The translations under genes were made by a program, and so were the position numbers. A stretch of 64,000 nucleotides of DNA. Origin: Myrica gale (taxonomy: Eukaryota; Streptophyta; Magnoliopsida; Fagales; Myricaceae). The DNA is taken from the NCBI GenBank assembly GCA_963930655.1, contig OZ005601.1, forward strand, positions 15,306,001 through 15,370,000, read 5' to 3'. Every line of letters begins with the position of its first letter. Position 1 is the stretch's first letter. The notes under the pieces are model-generated. The model had not been told where the DNA came from. It did no database searches and was given only the letters and a program-made list of their open reading frames with translations. Below, piece after piece: positions 34,086 through 45,305 of this stretch.

Positions 34086-35107
34086 TTGTAGGAAGAACAT
34101 AATTAACAAGAATTGTTGCTCTATTAGTTTTTTTTATTACTTGTGAAAATTTTTTTACGAAACTTAAGTGATTTTTTTGCTTTCCTTCTTTGGTAACGAC
34201 TCTCTGCTATATGACTGAATGCTTGAATAAGTATATATATGAACTATGTGGTTGTGTATGATATATATAAATTCACCTAAAATTGTGATATTAAAACAAA
34301 CATTTTCACCATGCTATCAAATGTGATCGAGTCCCCGACCCCCACGCTCACAGTCCATGACTTCCCTATCCTTTCCCCTGACTAGGAGAATGAACGCGCG
34401 CGAGAGTCACACAGTCTATTCCGTATGGCTCCCAGGTCTTGTAACCCAATGCCGCCTTTGGATAGTCGTGTCGCTACCGCCCATGTTGCACACAGTATGG
34501 GTAGCAAGGCTTCACTGGAGTGGATACGTTCTCAACAATCACAGTTGCATGATGATTTAGTGGGGACTCAGGGGCCCCCACCCCCTCAAAATGGAGGCAC
34601 CCTGTCGCCCCCAAGCATGTCAAGTATCGAACTGACTCATCTGATTTGCCAGATTTGCAAGAAGACACAACTCCAGTCGAAGTCATTAAAGAAGTCACTA
34701 GAGAATCGAGCCTAGTTAGGGAGCAGAGTGTTAGCTCAAAAGAGGATCCATAAAAGGATCGGAAGAGCATCAAGAAGAGGAGTATGTGGTAGGGGACCGA
34801 GTGTCCTCGACGATATTCCTAAAACCGACATCACCTCCCAGAAGATGGACTCTACACCTAGATATAACTAGCCTTTGGGCAACGTGATCCATAACCCTAC
34901 TATAGTAGGACGGAGCTACAAGTCCATGTCTCACTCTTGGACAGACAGTAACTCCTCAGACCACATCTACCATGGCGAGGTCAGCAGTGGGGCAGATCGA
35001 TTGCATGCTCATACCCATATGGTCCTAGGCCCCCATGATCGGGGCAAAATTTCTAGTAGTAGGAGACTAGATTTTGAGGTCGGAATTTTTTTTTAAGAAA
35101 TGGAGAA
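34086..35107 (+). other. 3' untranslated region of the chromovirus, with PPT
   Basis: Between the pol terminus and the LTR. A CG-rich part at 34320-34860 has overlapping frames (34357-34560, 34425-34715, 34875-35096) without a motif I can name. The end (35060-35107) matches the classic chromovirus finish: 'TTTTGAGGTCGGAATTTTTT' followed by a purine-rich GAAATGGAGAA directly before TGTGAGACCC. Confidence 0.55.
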
Positions 35108-36560
35108 TGTGAGACCCAAACATAGAGATTAGTGGAGTCGATCAGTTTAGATTTCCTTCCATGTTGCACTATCGTGAATTACTGGAAAAAAATGTATGGT
35201 TTAATTTAAAATTTATTTCCAAGGTGAAATTTTACTTCACTTAATTTTGTCATGTTCTAATCTCAAAATAAGCATGTTTATTTTAAATCTTTATTGTGTA
35301 TGCTACGGTGTATTTCAACATCTTTTAGAGATTAGAGTTCATTTTTCCAAATTTTCTAGCTGAATTATAAAATTGTAAAGTCTAAATGGCTTAAATTTAA
35401 TTTATGGGCATCATTAAATTAGGGTGTGAATATTTAATTAAGGAGAACGAAGGGTAGGATTTCAAATACAAATAGAATAGAGGGAGAAAATTATAATATT
35501 TAAATGTGTTGCCTATGAGATCCAATGGGCATAGGTGATACAAATAAGGATAGGGGCAATTAAGTCAATTGCCCAGTCTTCTCCTTCTTTCCTCTCCATC
35601 GCTCGACCATTTCCTCCCGCTTTTTTATTTTGTATATACAACAACTTAGCAGAAGGGAAAGAGAGAGAGGTCTGAAAGGGAGGGACAAAAAAGAACTGAA
35701 GAAAATTATGAAAAAGCCCAGGATATGAGATGTGGGCTAATGAGGGCGCACTAATTCCGTAATTCGTAGTACATGTAGACATTCACTTTTTGGAAAACTT
35801 ATGTGAACCTCTCTAGTGATGTTGTCGTGGCATGTTTAGGCTACGAGACCAATTTAAGACTTCTTATGAATTAAACAAGGAGAAAAGTCATTTTGAATCC
35901 TCTAACTACCAATGCAATTTAAATAGGGATCTAAACTACCACCTTTGATATATTGAACCCACATACTAGCAAATTTTATCGACTTTAGCCCCTAAAAAAG
36001 ATCTAACGATCAAACTTGTGCCACGTGTGTTGTGAATGAGTCATGTATTTCAGAGCACAATTTGATTAATTGTGGTAGTCGGGGGCTCAATGTGTCAAGA
36101 TTGGTCGTTTAGACCCATGTTTGAAATTATATTGGTAGTTAGTGGGTTCAAAGTGACTTTTTCCAATTAAACTAAGTAACTTATATTCTGAACTATGATG
36201 TAGTCATAACTTATTGCTTGAGTTATTGTTAATATTTCCATATGCACGTTATGTGGCATATGTGTATGTTTTTATTATACATATAAAAAACACATGAAGC
36301 TTTACATGTTAACTAACGATAAGAAAATAATTTACATGTTACCTAAGAACACATGAAGCTATACATGTTAACTAACGATAAGAAAATAATTTTTTGAGTA
36401 ATGTTTTCAGAAACTAAAAGTAACTCATATTTTTAAATTAATAATAACGAGTTAAAAAAATTCCACTACAAGATTAAGTTTAGTTCGCTGGAGTGTTTGT
36501 CACGACGAGTGCTCACAGTTTTCATTAGCTATCCTTCGGACTAGCGTCCGGGGTGTGAGA
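35108..36560 (+). repeat. Chromovirus LTR (copy 1)
   Basis: Starts TGTGAGACCC after a polypurine tract and ends near CGTCCGGGGTGTGAGA, a mutated form of GGGGCGTGACA. It is followed by CGGTAATTAAGC (36565-36576), a degenerate tRNA-Met primer site. It thus has a PPT on its left and a PBS on its right, as in a tandem LTR array. Its part 35622-36560 is the paralogue of 48242-48418 plus 51859-52231. It includes the uninterrupted site 'GAAAACTTATGTGAACC' (about 35788-35804) that is split by the solo LTR in the other copy. Confidence 0.75.
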
Positions 36561-36769
36561 GTAGCGGTAATTAAGCCTTATTTTTTTTATATCCCGCATA
36601 CAACGTACTACAAAAAAAAAGTACTTTTAGTGACAAAATTCTCGGTGACGAAACGTTTGTTCGTCACCAATTTCGTCACTCAAAGTCGTTTTAGTGACGA
36701 AATAAAATTTTTGTCACTAAAAGGTAATTCTTCGGTGACGAAAAATTTTGTCACTCCACGATCGATCGG

Positions 36770-38040
36770 TTATATGACGATCGGTCGGTATGTTGTGACG
36801 AGCAACTCCGTCACAACATGTGAAATCTTTTGGCGACTACTTTAAATCGTCACGCTTAACGATTGATCACTGATTATTCAACGATTGATCGATGACGAAT
36901 CGACACCAGTTGAAAATTGACGATAGATCGTTGCCTCCTGACATTTGGAAAATGTGAGTCGTCGATCGATCCTGCAAGCGTGACCGTCATTGTTTTCGAA
37001 TTCACAATTGATCGTTACAATAAGCGGTCGATTGGACCTTCCAACAAATGGGAGTTCGCCACTTGAAAGACAATAATCGATCGATCGCTTATGCCTGACG
37101 TTGGAAAATGCGAATCGTCAATTTATCGTGGAAGCGTAACCGATGCTTTTTTGAATCACGATGGATCATGAGAACGCGCGGTCGATCGATCCTGAAAGAG
37201 AATGAGAGTTCGCCACGTGTAAAAAACGTACGATCGATCGTTTAAATGAATACGATCAATCGTATAAAATGATGAACGATTATATGAAACCGGAGAGCCA
37301 TTTTTACCTGTTACCTCTCACGAATATTCTCGAATCCTCTCAAACTTCACGAACCATTTCGTTCAGCGTTGTCTTCCAAAGTACGCGGAATCACTTCCTG
37401 TTATTATCTACATCAAAGGTACGTAGTTATATTAATTTTTAAGAGATATTAAGTTGTTTGAAATGAGGTTTTACTTTACGTTTTTTTAATTTGCTATATA
37501 TTTCATTTAGGTCCGTAAATTGTATTAATTTTTGTGTTAATGTATATTTTTGGCGTTTAGGATTGTTTAGGGATCATGTGGGGCTGATTTTGAGCGTCTT
37601 TAGGCGTTTTTTATAATCTGCGTGTTTTCGTATAAACACCGATTGATCGCATTTAACCGCGATCGATCGTGTTGTAGACGGTGAGTCAAACGATTGATCG
37701 TCTCATGTAGACGATCAATCGCTTATTGTTATTTAGCGACCGATCAATACTGTATGTACCAATCAATCGGTAAGTGAAACGGTGAGTTTCAAATTTAATG
37801 ATGATCGATCACTGTAATGGACGATTGATCGTCTATGTTACCGATGAATCGCATTTAACAGCGATTGATCGTTGTAGACGGTGAGGCGAACGATTGATCG
37901 TCTAAAGTAGACGATCAATGGCTTTTTGCAATTTAGCCACCGATCTTGTATGTACCGATGAATCGGTAATAGAAACGGTGAGTTTCAAATTTAATGACGA
38001 TCGATCACTGTATGTGATGATCGATCGTTAGTTGATGCTG
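36770..38040. repeat. Left GATCGATC-type array of the CACTA element
   Basis: Dozens of CGATCGATCG, ACGATTGATCG and near forms occur every 20-60 bases, on both strands because the motif is palindromic. Matching arrays lie at 39040-39430 and 39940-40080, and at the right end at 43640-44105. Subterminal position and density fit binding sites for the element's TNPA-type protein. Confidence 0.85.
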
Positions 38041-38216
38041 TACTTTTAAAACCCCAAAAGTACACCATTTTGTGGCGCTGGATCACCATTTTGTTGTATC
38101 TGTTTAATATTTTAATTACATTATTGGGATTATTTAATGTGATTATTTATTAACGCATATTTATTTATAATTTTTGCAGCGTTCGTAAAACGTCAGCAGC
38201 TAAGCGTGCACACACA

Positions 38217-38930
38217 ATGAGGGCGGGGACTGGATCGTCGTCCAACGATCAGAAGCCCGCTGATTCGTTGATGACTGTAGAGAGCCGGATGGAGTACCTG
38301 AGGGGGTGGCCGGTAGCCAAAGAGCGTCCAGTAACGCTATCTGATTTTGAAAATTTGTTGTACGAGGAGCACACCCTCTTCCAGTTGTTCGAGTACCAGG
38401 GATTCCTTCACCAGCTATCGTGGGTGGATGGTTTCTGTCTCGACTCCCTCGTGCACGAATTTTTTTGTGCGCTTATCTCGGTAGCCAGAGCACCCGAGGT
38501 GCAGATGGAGGTGCGAGGAGTACAGTTCATGTTCTCGGCAGACGTCATTGCCGATTTCCTGCACTGCCCTCGGCCTAGTACCCCCAGCTTCCCAGCGGTT
38601 CCTTTGACGGATGAACAGAGGACATCAGAGCAGGCCTTATGGACGCTGATGACGGGGAAGACCTCTGCAGTGGTTAGCAGCATAATCAAGCAAAGTGAGT
38701 TCAATGTGTTTTGGCTGATTTTGCACCTTATCTGGACGACGAACGTCGATGGCAGAACTCATTCTACCGAGTGCACGTTCCCGAGAGCTCAGTGTATGCT
38801 CTTACTGGGTCAGCAGACGTTGATAGGTTTTTCACTGTACATGTTCGAGCTGATTATGGATGAGGCTTGGAGAATTAAGGAATATAGTCTCCCATACGGC
38901 GTGATTACAAGTGACATAACGCTTATTTAA
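38217..38930 (+). CDS. Putative plant transposon protein (Transposase_32-like) in CACTA element
   Basis: An open frame of 237 codons starts with ATG after an AG acceptor-like context near 38170-38216. The middle reads 'VHEFFCAL', 'EVQMEVRGVQFMFSADVIA' and 'IIKQSEFNVFWLILHLIW', then 'CTFPRAQCMLLLGQQTLIGF'. This pattern (VRG-V-FS-I, a Trp/Phe-rich middle, then R-LL-I--G) matches the plant-specific 'putative plant transposon protein' domain found in many plant repeats. Its biochemical role is unknown to me. It has no stop, unlike the TNP2 gene downstream. Whether it belongs to the element or was picked up cannot be decided here. Confidence 0.55.
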   Translation: MRAGTGSSSNDQKPADSLMTVESRMEYLRGWPVAKERPVTLSDFENLLYEEHTLFQLFEYQGFLHQLSWVDGFCLDSLVHEFFCALISVARAPEVQMEVRGVQFMFSADVIADFLHCPRPSTPSFPAVPLTDEQRTSEQALWTLMTGKTSAVVSSIIKQSEFNVFWLILHLIWTTNVDGRTHSTECTFPRAQCMLLLGQQTLIGFSLYMFELIMDEAWRIKEYSLPYGVITSDITLI

Positions 38931-39039
38931 CACATGATTACAAGTCATAAGAATGAATTATATATTAAGATGACATTATTAGTAATTTAATTTTAATAAT
39001 TAACTCATTTGTTAGGGTAAAATCTAGTTTTTTTTATAA

Positions 39040-40080
39040 TTAGGTTCACGATCGATCGCGTAGTAATGCGATCGATCGGTCCATAACGGTGTCGTTTAAT
39101 ATTTCGCTACGGATGGATCGTTAGTTTGTAATGCATGCGTCGTCGTTTTATACAGACAGTACGATCGATCGCGCCTTCTACACGATCCATCGGTGAAATT
39201 GGAGCGGGATTTTCATGCTGACGAGGCGATCGATCGGTGTATAACGATGTCGTTTAATATTTTCCTGCTGATGAATCGTTAGTTTGTAATGCGTGCGTCA
39301 CCGTATTATACTTAGAGGACGATTGATCGCTCAATTTTACACGATCCATCGGTGAAATTTGAGCAGGATTTTTTATGCTGACGAGGCGATCGATCGAAAT
39401 CGACACCGATCGATCGACATATATCGAGCTTGAAATGCGAGAATGCGCAAAGGCCGTGAGTGAAAGGCAAAAATACACCCACGACAAGGAGAAGAGGAGA
39501 GTCGTGGAAGCTCCCTACTTGGCCCGAAAAATTTGCCCAAAACACCGTCCTTTTTGTTGTGAGAGTTTTTAGAAGTGCTTAAGGTTAAGCCCAAGTTCAA
39601 ATTTATTGGTTTTTTAACAGGGTGAATATTGGAAAATTTGAGCGACATTTGTGAGATTTTGGTGTGAAATTGGTTCGTTTTGGTCTACATTTTGTGCAAG
39701 AGGTAATGGATTCAACATAAACTACGATTTATGAATGATTTGGTTGATTATTTGATGTTTTTAATATTTGTCCATTTTTGGGTATTGTGGAATGGATTTG
39801 TGATGATTAGAGCTTACTAGAGTATTATTAATATGTATATTAGAATTAGAATTGCATTAGAATGATTTGTGAGTGTTTTGGGTTTGGATTTGAGTGTGGG
39901 GAGGCCTGAAAAGTTGTGTTTTCGATTTGGGTTTGGCACGATCGGCCGCCTGTTTATGACTATTAATCGTCTGTTTGATGGTGGTATTGCCGATTGATCG
40001 TCTATATGATGACGATGGATCATTCGTTCATTGGAGGTTCGGCGATCGATCGTCTATAATAACGATCGATCGCGTGTTTT
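39040..40080. repeat. Internal GATCGATC-type arrays
   Basis: CGATCGATCG-like motifs at 39040-39430 (dense) and 39940-40080, with 'ACGATCCATCGGTGAAATT' and 'AACGATGTCGTTTAATATTT' blocks repeated around 39100-39370. They separate the Transposase_32-like ORF from the TNP2 gene. Confidence 0.75.
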
Positions 40081-40338
40081 GGTCAGATCGCTGCATTATG
40101 ATTTTTTGAGTGTTTATTTTTATAATTGATACATGTGTAGTATTTGAGCTATATATTGAATGTTTGATTATTGAAGTGCTTGAGTTCTAAAAATAATTCA
40201 TGGAGTTTGAGAAGCATGGAGGGTGAATATTGGAGTGTTTTTTACTTGTTATGTTTGAGTTTATTTGAGGCATATGCTTAATTCTTAGGTCGGTGTTTAC
40301 GAATTACTTAATTGGTGTATTTTTTTAGATTGGTGGCG

Positions 40339-41669
40339 ATGGATAAGAGTTGGATTTACGAGAAAAATAGGTTTGGTGAAAAGTATGCGGAAGGGGTCCG
40401 TAGGTTTGTTGGTATGACTACTTCTTGTGTAGACTCTCGGGGTCAGATCAGATGTCCGTGTCAGAAGTGCAGAAATGTAATGTTTCAAGTGTTGGATAAA
40501 ATGGAAGATCATATTTATATTAATGGGTTTGATGTGAGCTATAAGTCATGGGTGTTTCACGGGGAGGGTATTCAACTTACTTCTAATTTGAGTCAAGAGT
40601 CCGGTGCTGGTTTAGCCTATAGTGATGATCATTTAGAGGGAGATAACTCTGATAGAATGACGGAAATGTTGACTGATGTTCGTGCCGGATTAGATGGTGG
40701 GTCGATGAGGGTTGAAACGGAGAACCTAATAATAAGGATACCCCTAGTTCGCAACCGAAGGGTTCAACACCACTTAATAAGTTATGGGAAGAGGCAGAAC
40801 AAGAATTGTATCCTGGATGTACTAAGTTTAGTAAGTTGTTGCATGTGAAGTCAGAGAATAAGTTGTCGATTAAGGCATTTGATATGATATTACTGTTGAT
40901 TAAGGAGGCGTTGCCAGAGGGGGAGACGTTACCGAGATAGTATTACGAGGCAAAACAATTGCGAAAGGATCTTGGGTTTAGTTATGATAAGATTCATGCA
41001 TGTCAGAATGATTGTGTGTTGTTTTGGAAGGAAAAGAGTGAGTTAGAAAATTTTCCGGTATGTGGGGTGTCCCGGTGGAAATTTGAAAATGAGTTGCGCA
41101 ATTGATGGCCAAGCAAAGTGTTGCGTCATTTCCCTTTAATCCCTAGACTTAATCGTTTGTTTACCATAAAAGATGTAGCAATTGACATGAGATGGCATAA
41201 GGAAAAACGAGACGATGATGGGGAGAGTTTGAGGCATCCTGCAGATTCATTGGTTTGAAAGAATTTTGATAAGGACCATGGTTGGTTCGCTCAAGATGCC
41301 CGCAACGTTCGCCTTGTTCTTGCTTCTGACGGGTTTAATCCGTTCGGAAACATGAGCATAGCGTACAGTATTTGGTCATTCGTTGTTTTTCCATACAATT
41401 TACCCCCATGGAGGTGTATGAAGGTCCCATTTTCACTGATGACTCTTTTAATCCCGGGTCGAAAGTCACCGGGAAATGATATAGATGTATATCTTCGACC
41501 CTTAGTGGACGAGTTGAAACAACTATGGGAAGATGGAGTTGAGACACATGACGCTTCAGATGAGACGACATTTAAGATGCATGCAGCTTTGATGTGGACC
41601 ATAAATGATTTCCCAGCATATGCTAATTTATCTGGATGGAGTACCAAAGGGAACAGTTTTTACTGTTAA
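40339..41669 (+). pseudogene. TNP2-type CACTA transposase, interrupted
   Basis: ATG at 40339 (MDKSWIYE) opens the transposase-associated domain: 'IRCPCQKCRNV' (CxxC-type zinc site), 'HIYINGFD', 'WVFHGEG'. After a frameshift near 40720 the Transposase_21 (TNP2) domain follows: 'LWEEAEQELYPGCTKFSKL', 'SIKAFDMILLLIKEALPEG', 'CVLFWKE', 'VLRHFPLIPRLNRLF', 'LVLASDGFNPFGNMS', 'NLPPWRCMK', 'ALMWTINDFPAYANLSGWST'. In-frame stops are at 40938 (TAG), 41103 (TGA) and 41256 (TGA). The protein stops at 41669, so the second half of TNP2 is missing. Family members cut the TIR ends in the nucleus. Confidence 0.88.
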
Positions 41670-41790
41670 TAAATTCCTTCTATTATATTTTCTTTTTAAC
41701 CTTCATGTTTGCTTAACAGTTTTTACTGTTACTATTTCTTTTACAATATCTTTATCGTTTATTTTGTTATGTCACAGCTTGTACGGTGAA

Positions 41791-43456
41791 ATGAAGCGTG
41801 GACGAGAATTTCCTTCAGTTACTTCTAGACGATTGCATAGTCCAGTTAGTCCGGTTAGTAAGAGTCCGATCTCGAGCCCTACAGTGAGCGCTCCAACACC
41901 GAGAGCGAATGAAGCCATGAGTCAAAGCTCGCCAGCTTGTCCTAGTAGTTGTGCATGTAAGAAATTTTTCTAATGAATATTTCAATTTTTTTATGTTAAC
42001 TAACCGAATTTGTTAATTTAATTTTATGTAGCGACATCAGCTTCTAAGCGTGGGCGAGGTAGGACACGTGGGGTCGGCTTGGAGAAGAGTCTTGGGTCTG
42101 GGTCGAGTTTCGGGAAACTATCGGTCCATATCCCGGATGGAGAGTGTGGAGGAGTGTCTTCCACTGCTGCCACTCTATCGACGAAGATTGGAATGTTGGT
42201 CCGAGGGCTGATTCCAATCTTCGTTAACAAGTGGGTCAACGTTCCTTCAGAAGTGAAGGAGTACATTATGGATCGGGTGTTGGTACAATTAAATTTGTAA
42301 ACATAGAATTTTTGTATAAGCAGATCGTTACACTTCTAATATTGTATGTTTTGGTACTTATGTAGGACCACTTCGACCTTGACTACAACTGTCACTAGGA
42401 CGTGAAGACGGTGGTCGAGACTATGATGACGACACGTCGAACGCACTGCAACCGGATGCATGCGTATTTCAAGAAGTTCTCGAGTAAAGAGGCTGCGTTG
42501 CTGAAGCCGCACCCTGATTCCACGGAAGAACAGTGGAAGGAGTTATGCGATATGTTCACCTGCGAACCATTTTTGGTACGTGATTAAAGAAACTCGTTGC
42601 CTAAATTGATTTGATATTTAATTTCTTAAAATATAGCAGAAACTCGTTGCTGAAGCCGCACCCTGATAAAGTTGATTGTGAACCACGTTGCTGGTTCGCA
42701 TTCCTTCCCGCGCACACAAGCGGTTAGTTAAGAACTAAATTTTAGACTTTATTGATATTTTTCGTCAATAACTTTATGCTATTGCCACGTAGAAAACTCA
42801 AGAAAGCGGCGATATCAATCGTGCAGAGCGGTATAAAAAGAATTATACAAACAAAGATGGGATTTGGACCTCAGAAGGAGCGAGAGAAATTTATGTAAGT
42901 CGCTTTCATTTTAATTTACTTTATGTAATTTATGTATATTTATCTACTTTAATGTTTCTGGTAATTATTACCATTTTTTCAGGAACGGATGGATGACTTC
43001 CAGCACCAGTGTGATTTAGAAGGAAAGACTTACACCGAAACTGAAGTATATTCCGAGATATTGGGCAAGAAGTCGGGATATGTTCGGGGATTAGGACGCG
43101 CGGTTAAGCCTCCACCTTCATCAACTTTGACTACACAATTTTCTGATCTACAGCACCAGCTAGCAAAGGCAGCTGAGATGGAGGCCACGCTGAGGGACCA
43201 CCGTGAGGAGCAGCTGGTGGAGCAAGAGCGCATCCGGTTGGAGCAGGAGGAGCGCATGAAAATGGAGCAAGAGCGCATGCGAGTGGAGCACGAGAAGCGC
43301 ATGCAAAAGGAACAAGAGCGCATGCGAAAGGAGCAAGAGCAGTTACGGGCAGAAATATCGAAGGAGCTAGAAAAGAAAATGTCATCTGTAATGGAGAAGA
43401 AAATGAACGACATGTCAAAGCGACTATTCAGCAAGTTTGGAGGTTCGAAAATGTAG
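41791..43456 (+). pseudogene. TNPA-type protein gene (plant transposase, Ptta/En/Spm) with introns
   Basis: ATG at 41791 (MKRGREFP). Exons appear at 41791-41956, 42032-42282, 42366-42575, about 42640-42720, 42792-42895 and 42983-43456, with GT-AG borders. The product has a Ser/Pro-rich N-terminus and 'KIGMLVRGLIPIFVNKWVN'. A stop (TAG near 42400) sits in the third exon. Then come 'RRTHCNRMHAYFKKFSSKE', a Transposase_24-like segment ('YTNKDGIWTSEGAREIYERM'), and 'GKKSGYVRGLGRAVKPPP'. It ends in a long Glu/Arg/Met coiled coil. Such proteins bind subterminal repeats and bridge the element ends. Confidence 0.72.
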
Positions 43457-43639
43457 ATGCATCTATGTTGTAATAGTTTTGTGATTATGTATTATTACGA
43501 TGTTATTTTCGATTTAATTGCGGATTACTATTTCTTACCATTAATATGCATTAATATGAGTATTGTATTTTTATTATACTACAATCTGTTATATAAATTT
43601 TATTATTATTATTGTTTTTCAAAAATCCAAATTATGTTT

Positions 43640-44105
43640 CAACCATTCGATCGGTAGTTAAACGTCCAGCTATTAATATATCGTCAATATTAAAAATATT
43701 AAATGCTGATCGATCAGTAAAGTCATCGATCGATCGTCAATATTGAAAATATCTAATGCTGATCAATTAGTAAATTCAACGATCGATCGTGACAATTATA
43801 CCGATCGATCAGTGACGTAGTCAGTGATCAATCGCTTTAATCACCGACCGATCGGCTTTTGTTAAGACGATCGATCACTAATAAATTACAATTGATCGTC
43901 ATTACTATAGCGATCGATCATCTATTTCTTACAATTTCATCTGTAAAAATTACTGATCAATCGCCAATAATTAACCGATCGATCGTGTAACCGATCCATC
44001 ACAAATTCAACGATCGACCGTTTATACCGATCAATCGCTAGTTCAACCGATCCATCACTAAGCCAATTCTGATCGATCGTCAATTGTAACAATCGATCGC
44101 TATAT
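43640..44105. repeat. Right GATCGATC-type array of the CACTA element
   Basis: About twenty copies of CGATCGATC/GATCGATCG/ATCAATCG-like motifs in 465 bases, mirroring the left array. It is followed by GTGACGAAA-type terminal repeats and the TIR. Confidence 0.85.
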
Positions 44106-44229
44106 TTAGTGACGAAAAAAATCCGTCACTAAAAACTTTTCGTGACGAAATTCGGGTTTCGTCACGAAATACATTTGGTGACGCTCTTACACTGACGAAG
44201 CTGGTGACGAAATTTTGACTTTTGTAGTG

Positions 44230-45305
44230 ATGTTCGAATCTTACTTATGATCATTCGAACGATTCAGCGCCAAAAAAAAAAGGCTGTTTTTTACTCCTTT
44301 TTTGACCCTGTTCTAATGGATATGGACATGGAAAAATGAAAGTGTTTCTGTAATTCACATGTTTGAACGCATATGGTTCTTATGGCTGAACATTTTCGTG
44401 AAACATAATAGTTGTCGTCTCTTTAAAGCTCACTTTCGAACATTGAACCTACAAATCTCAACCATTTATTTCCTGCTTTAATTGTGTGCTCCTTCTTGTT
44501 GATCATGAACCCACAAAAACTATCCAAAACAAATAAAAAAAATTCGTTAACAAATCTAACCAAAATCACAAACAAATACCTCATTTACCAACTCTCTCTT
44601 TCTGTCCTCCCCTTCTTCTATGTCTTTACCAACTCATACCTTTACCTCTTTTACCGGGACAAATAACAAATACCCCTTTAACCACGACACATAAAAAAAT
44701 CCTTTCAAAAAATTTAATCAAAATCACAAACAAATACCCCTTTTAGCAAATCTCTCATATGTCTTTACCAATTCAAACCTTGACCCTTTTCTTTTTTTCA
44801 ATGTATTTCCCTTCTTCTTCTCTTCTCTCTCTACACTTGGTAGGCCGCAGGTGTAGGCAGAAGATGATAAATATCTCGCACGCGTAGACATTTTCAAAAA
44901 TCTACAAAACCGTTAGATTGAAGCTAGAACCGAAAAAACTGTTCAAACAAACCAAAAGAATGGAATCTAACATTAAAGAACACGTTTGGATGTGAATTTG
45001 CTAAAGTCACAGTTTCATTCACCGTCCGAATGGGTTTAGTAAGCGTCTGAACAATTGTATAAAATATAATTAATTTAAATAAATGTCTTTCCATGTTCGA
45101 AACCGTCCCAATGGTTAGACAAAAAAGTTCATATAAATTTATCACGTCCGAAATGGTTACACAAAGCTGTCCGAATGTCTGTATAAATAAGATGTATTAT
45201 TAATTCAGCTTCTGTTACTGTCTGAAACTGTTCGAACAATTTTTCAAATCTGTGGCAAACATTACACTGTCTGAACGGTTACATTAACCTTTCGAACACG
45301 GTAAT
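44230..45305. other. Leader/internal region of the non-coding LTR element (copy 1)
   Basis: Close paralogue of 52270-52412 plus 61474-62290. It continues the sequence 36561-36605 across the CACTA insertion. There are no coding frames of note, so the element appears non-autonomous. The stretch 44930-45300 has recurrent GTCCGAA, GTCTGAA and 'GGTTACAC' motifs. Confidence 0.7.

Larger units (their letters stand above)
36606..44229 (+). mobile_element. CACTA (En/Spm) element with decayed transposase genes
   Basis: 7624 bp from TACTACAAAAAAAAAGTAC (canonical CACTAC, first base changed) to GACTTTTGTAGTG. 3-bp flanks are ACG (36603-36605) and ATG (44230-44232). The paralogous empty site at 52,270-52,290 confirms the insertion. 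Both ends carry TAGTGACGAAA/TTTCGTCAC repeats and then dense GATCGATC-type arrays. Genes: a Transposase_32-like ORF, a TNP2-type transposase with stops, and a TNPA-type ORF with introns, all on the + strand. It is inactive by itself. Confidence 0.9.

Noticed and set aside
36770..38040. CRISPR-like array (regularly spaced short repeats)
   Set aside because: Spacing is irregular, repeats are short degenerate palindromes, and the context is a plant CACTA element.
39254..39648. Overlapping minus-strand ORFs at the GATCGATC array
   Set aside because: They read through palindromic repeats in several frames and show no domain.
43030..43434. Minus-strand ORFs opposite the TNPA-type coiled coil
   Set aside because: Shadow frames of the Glu/Arg-rich coding strand.
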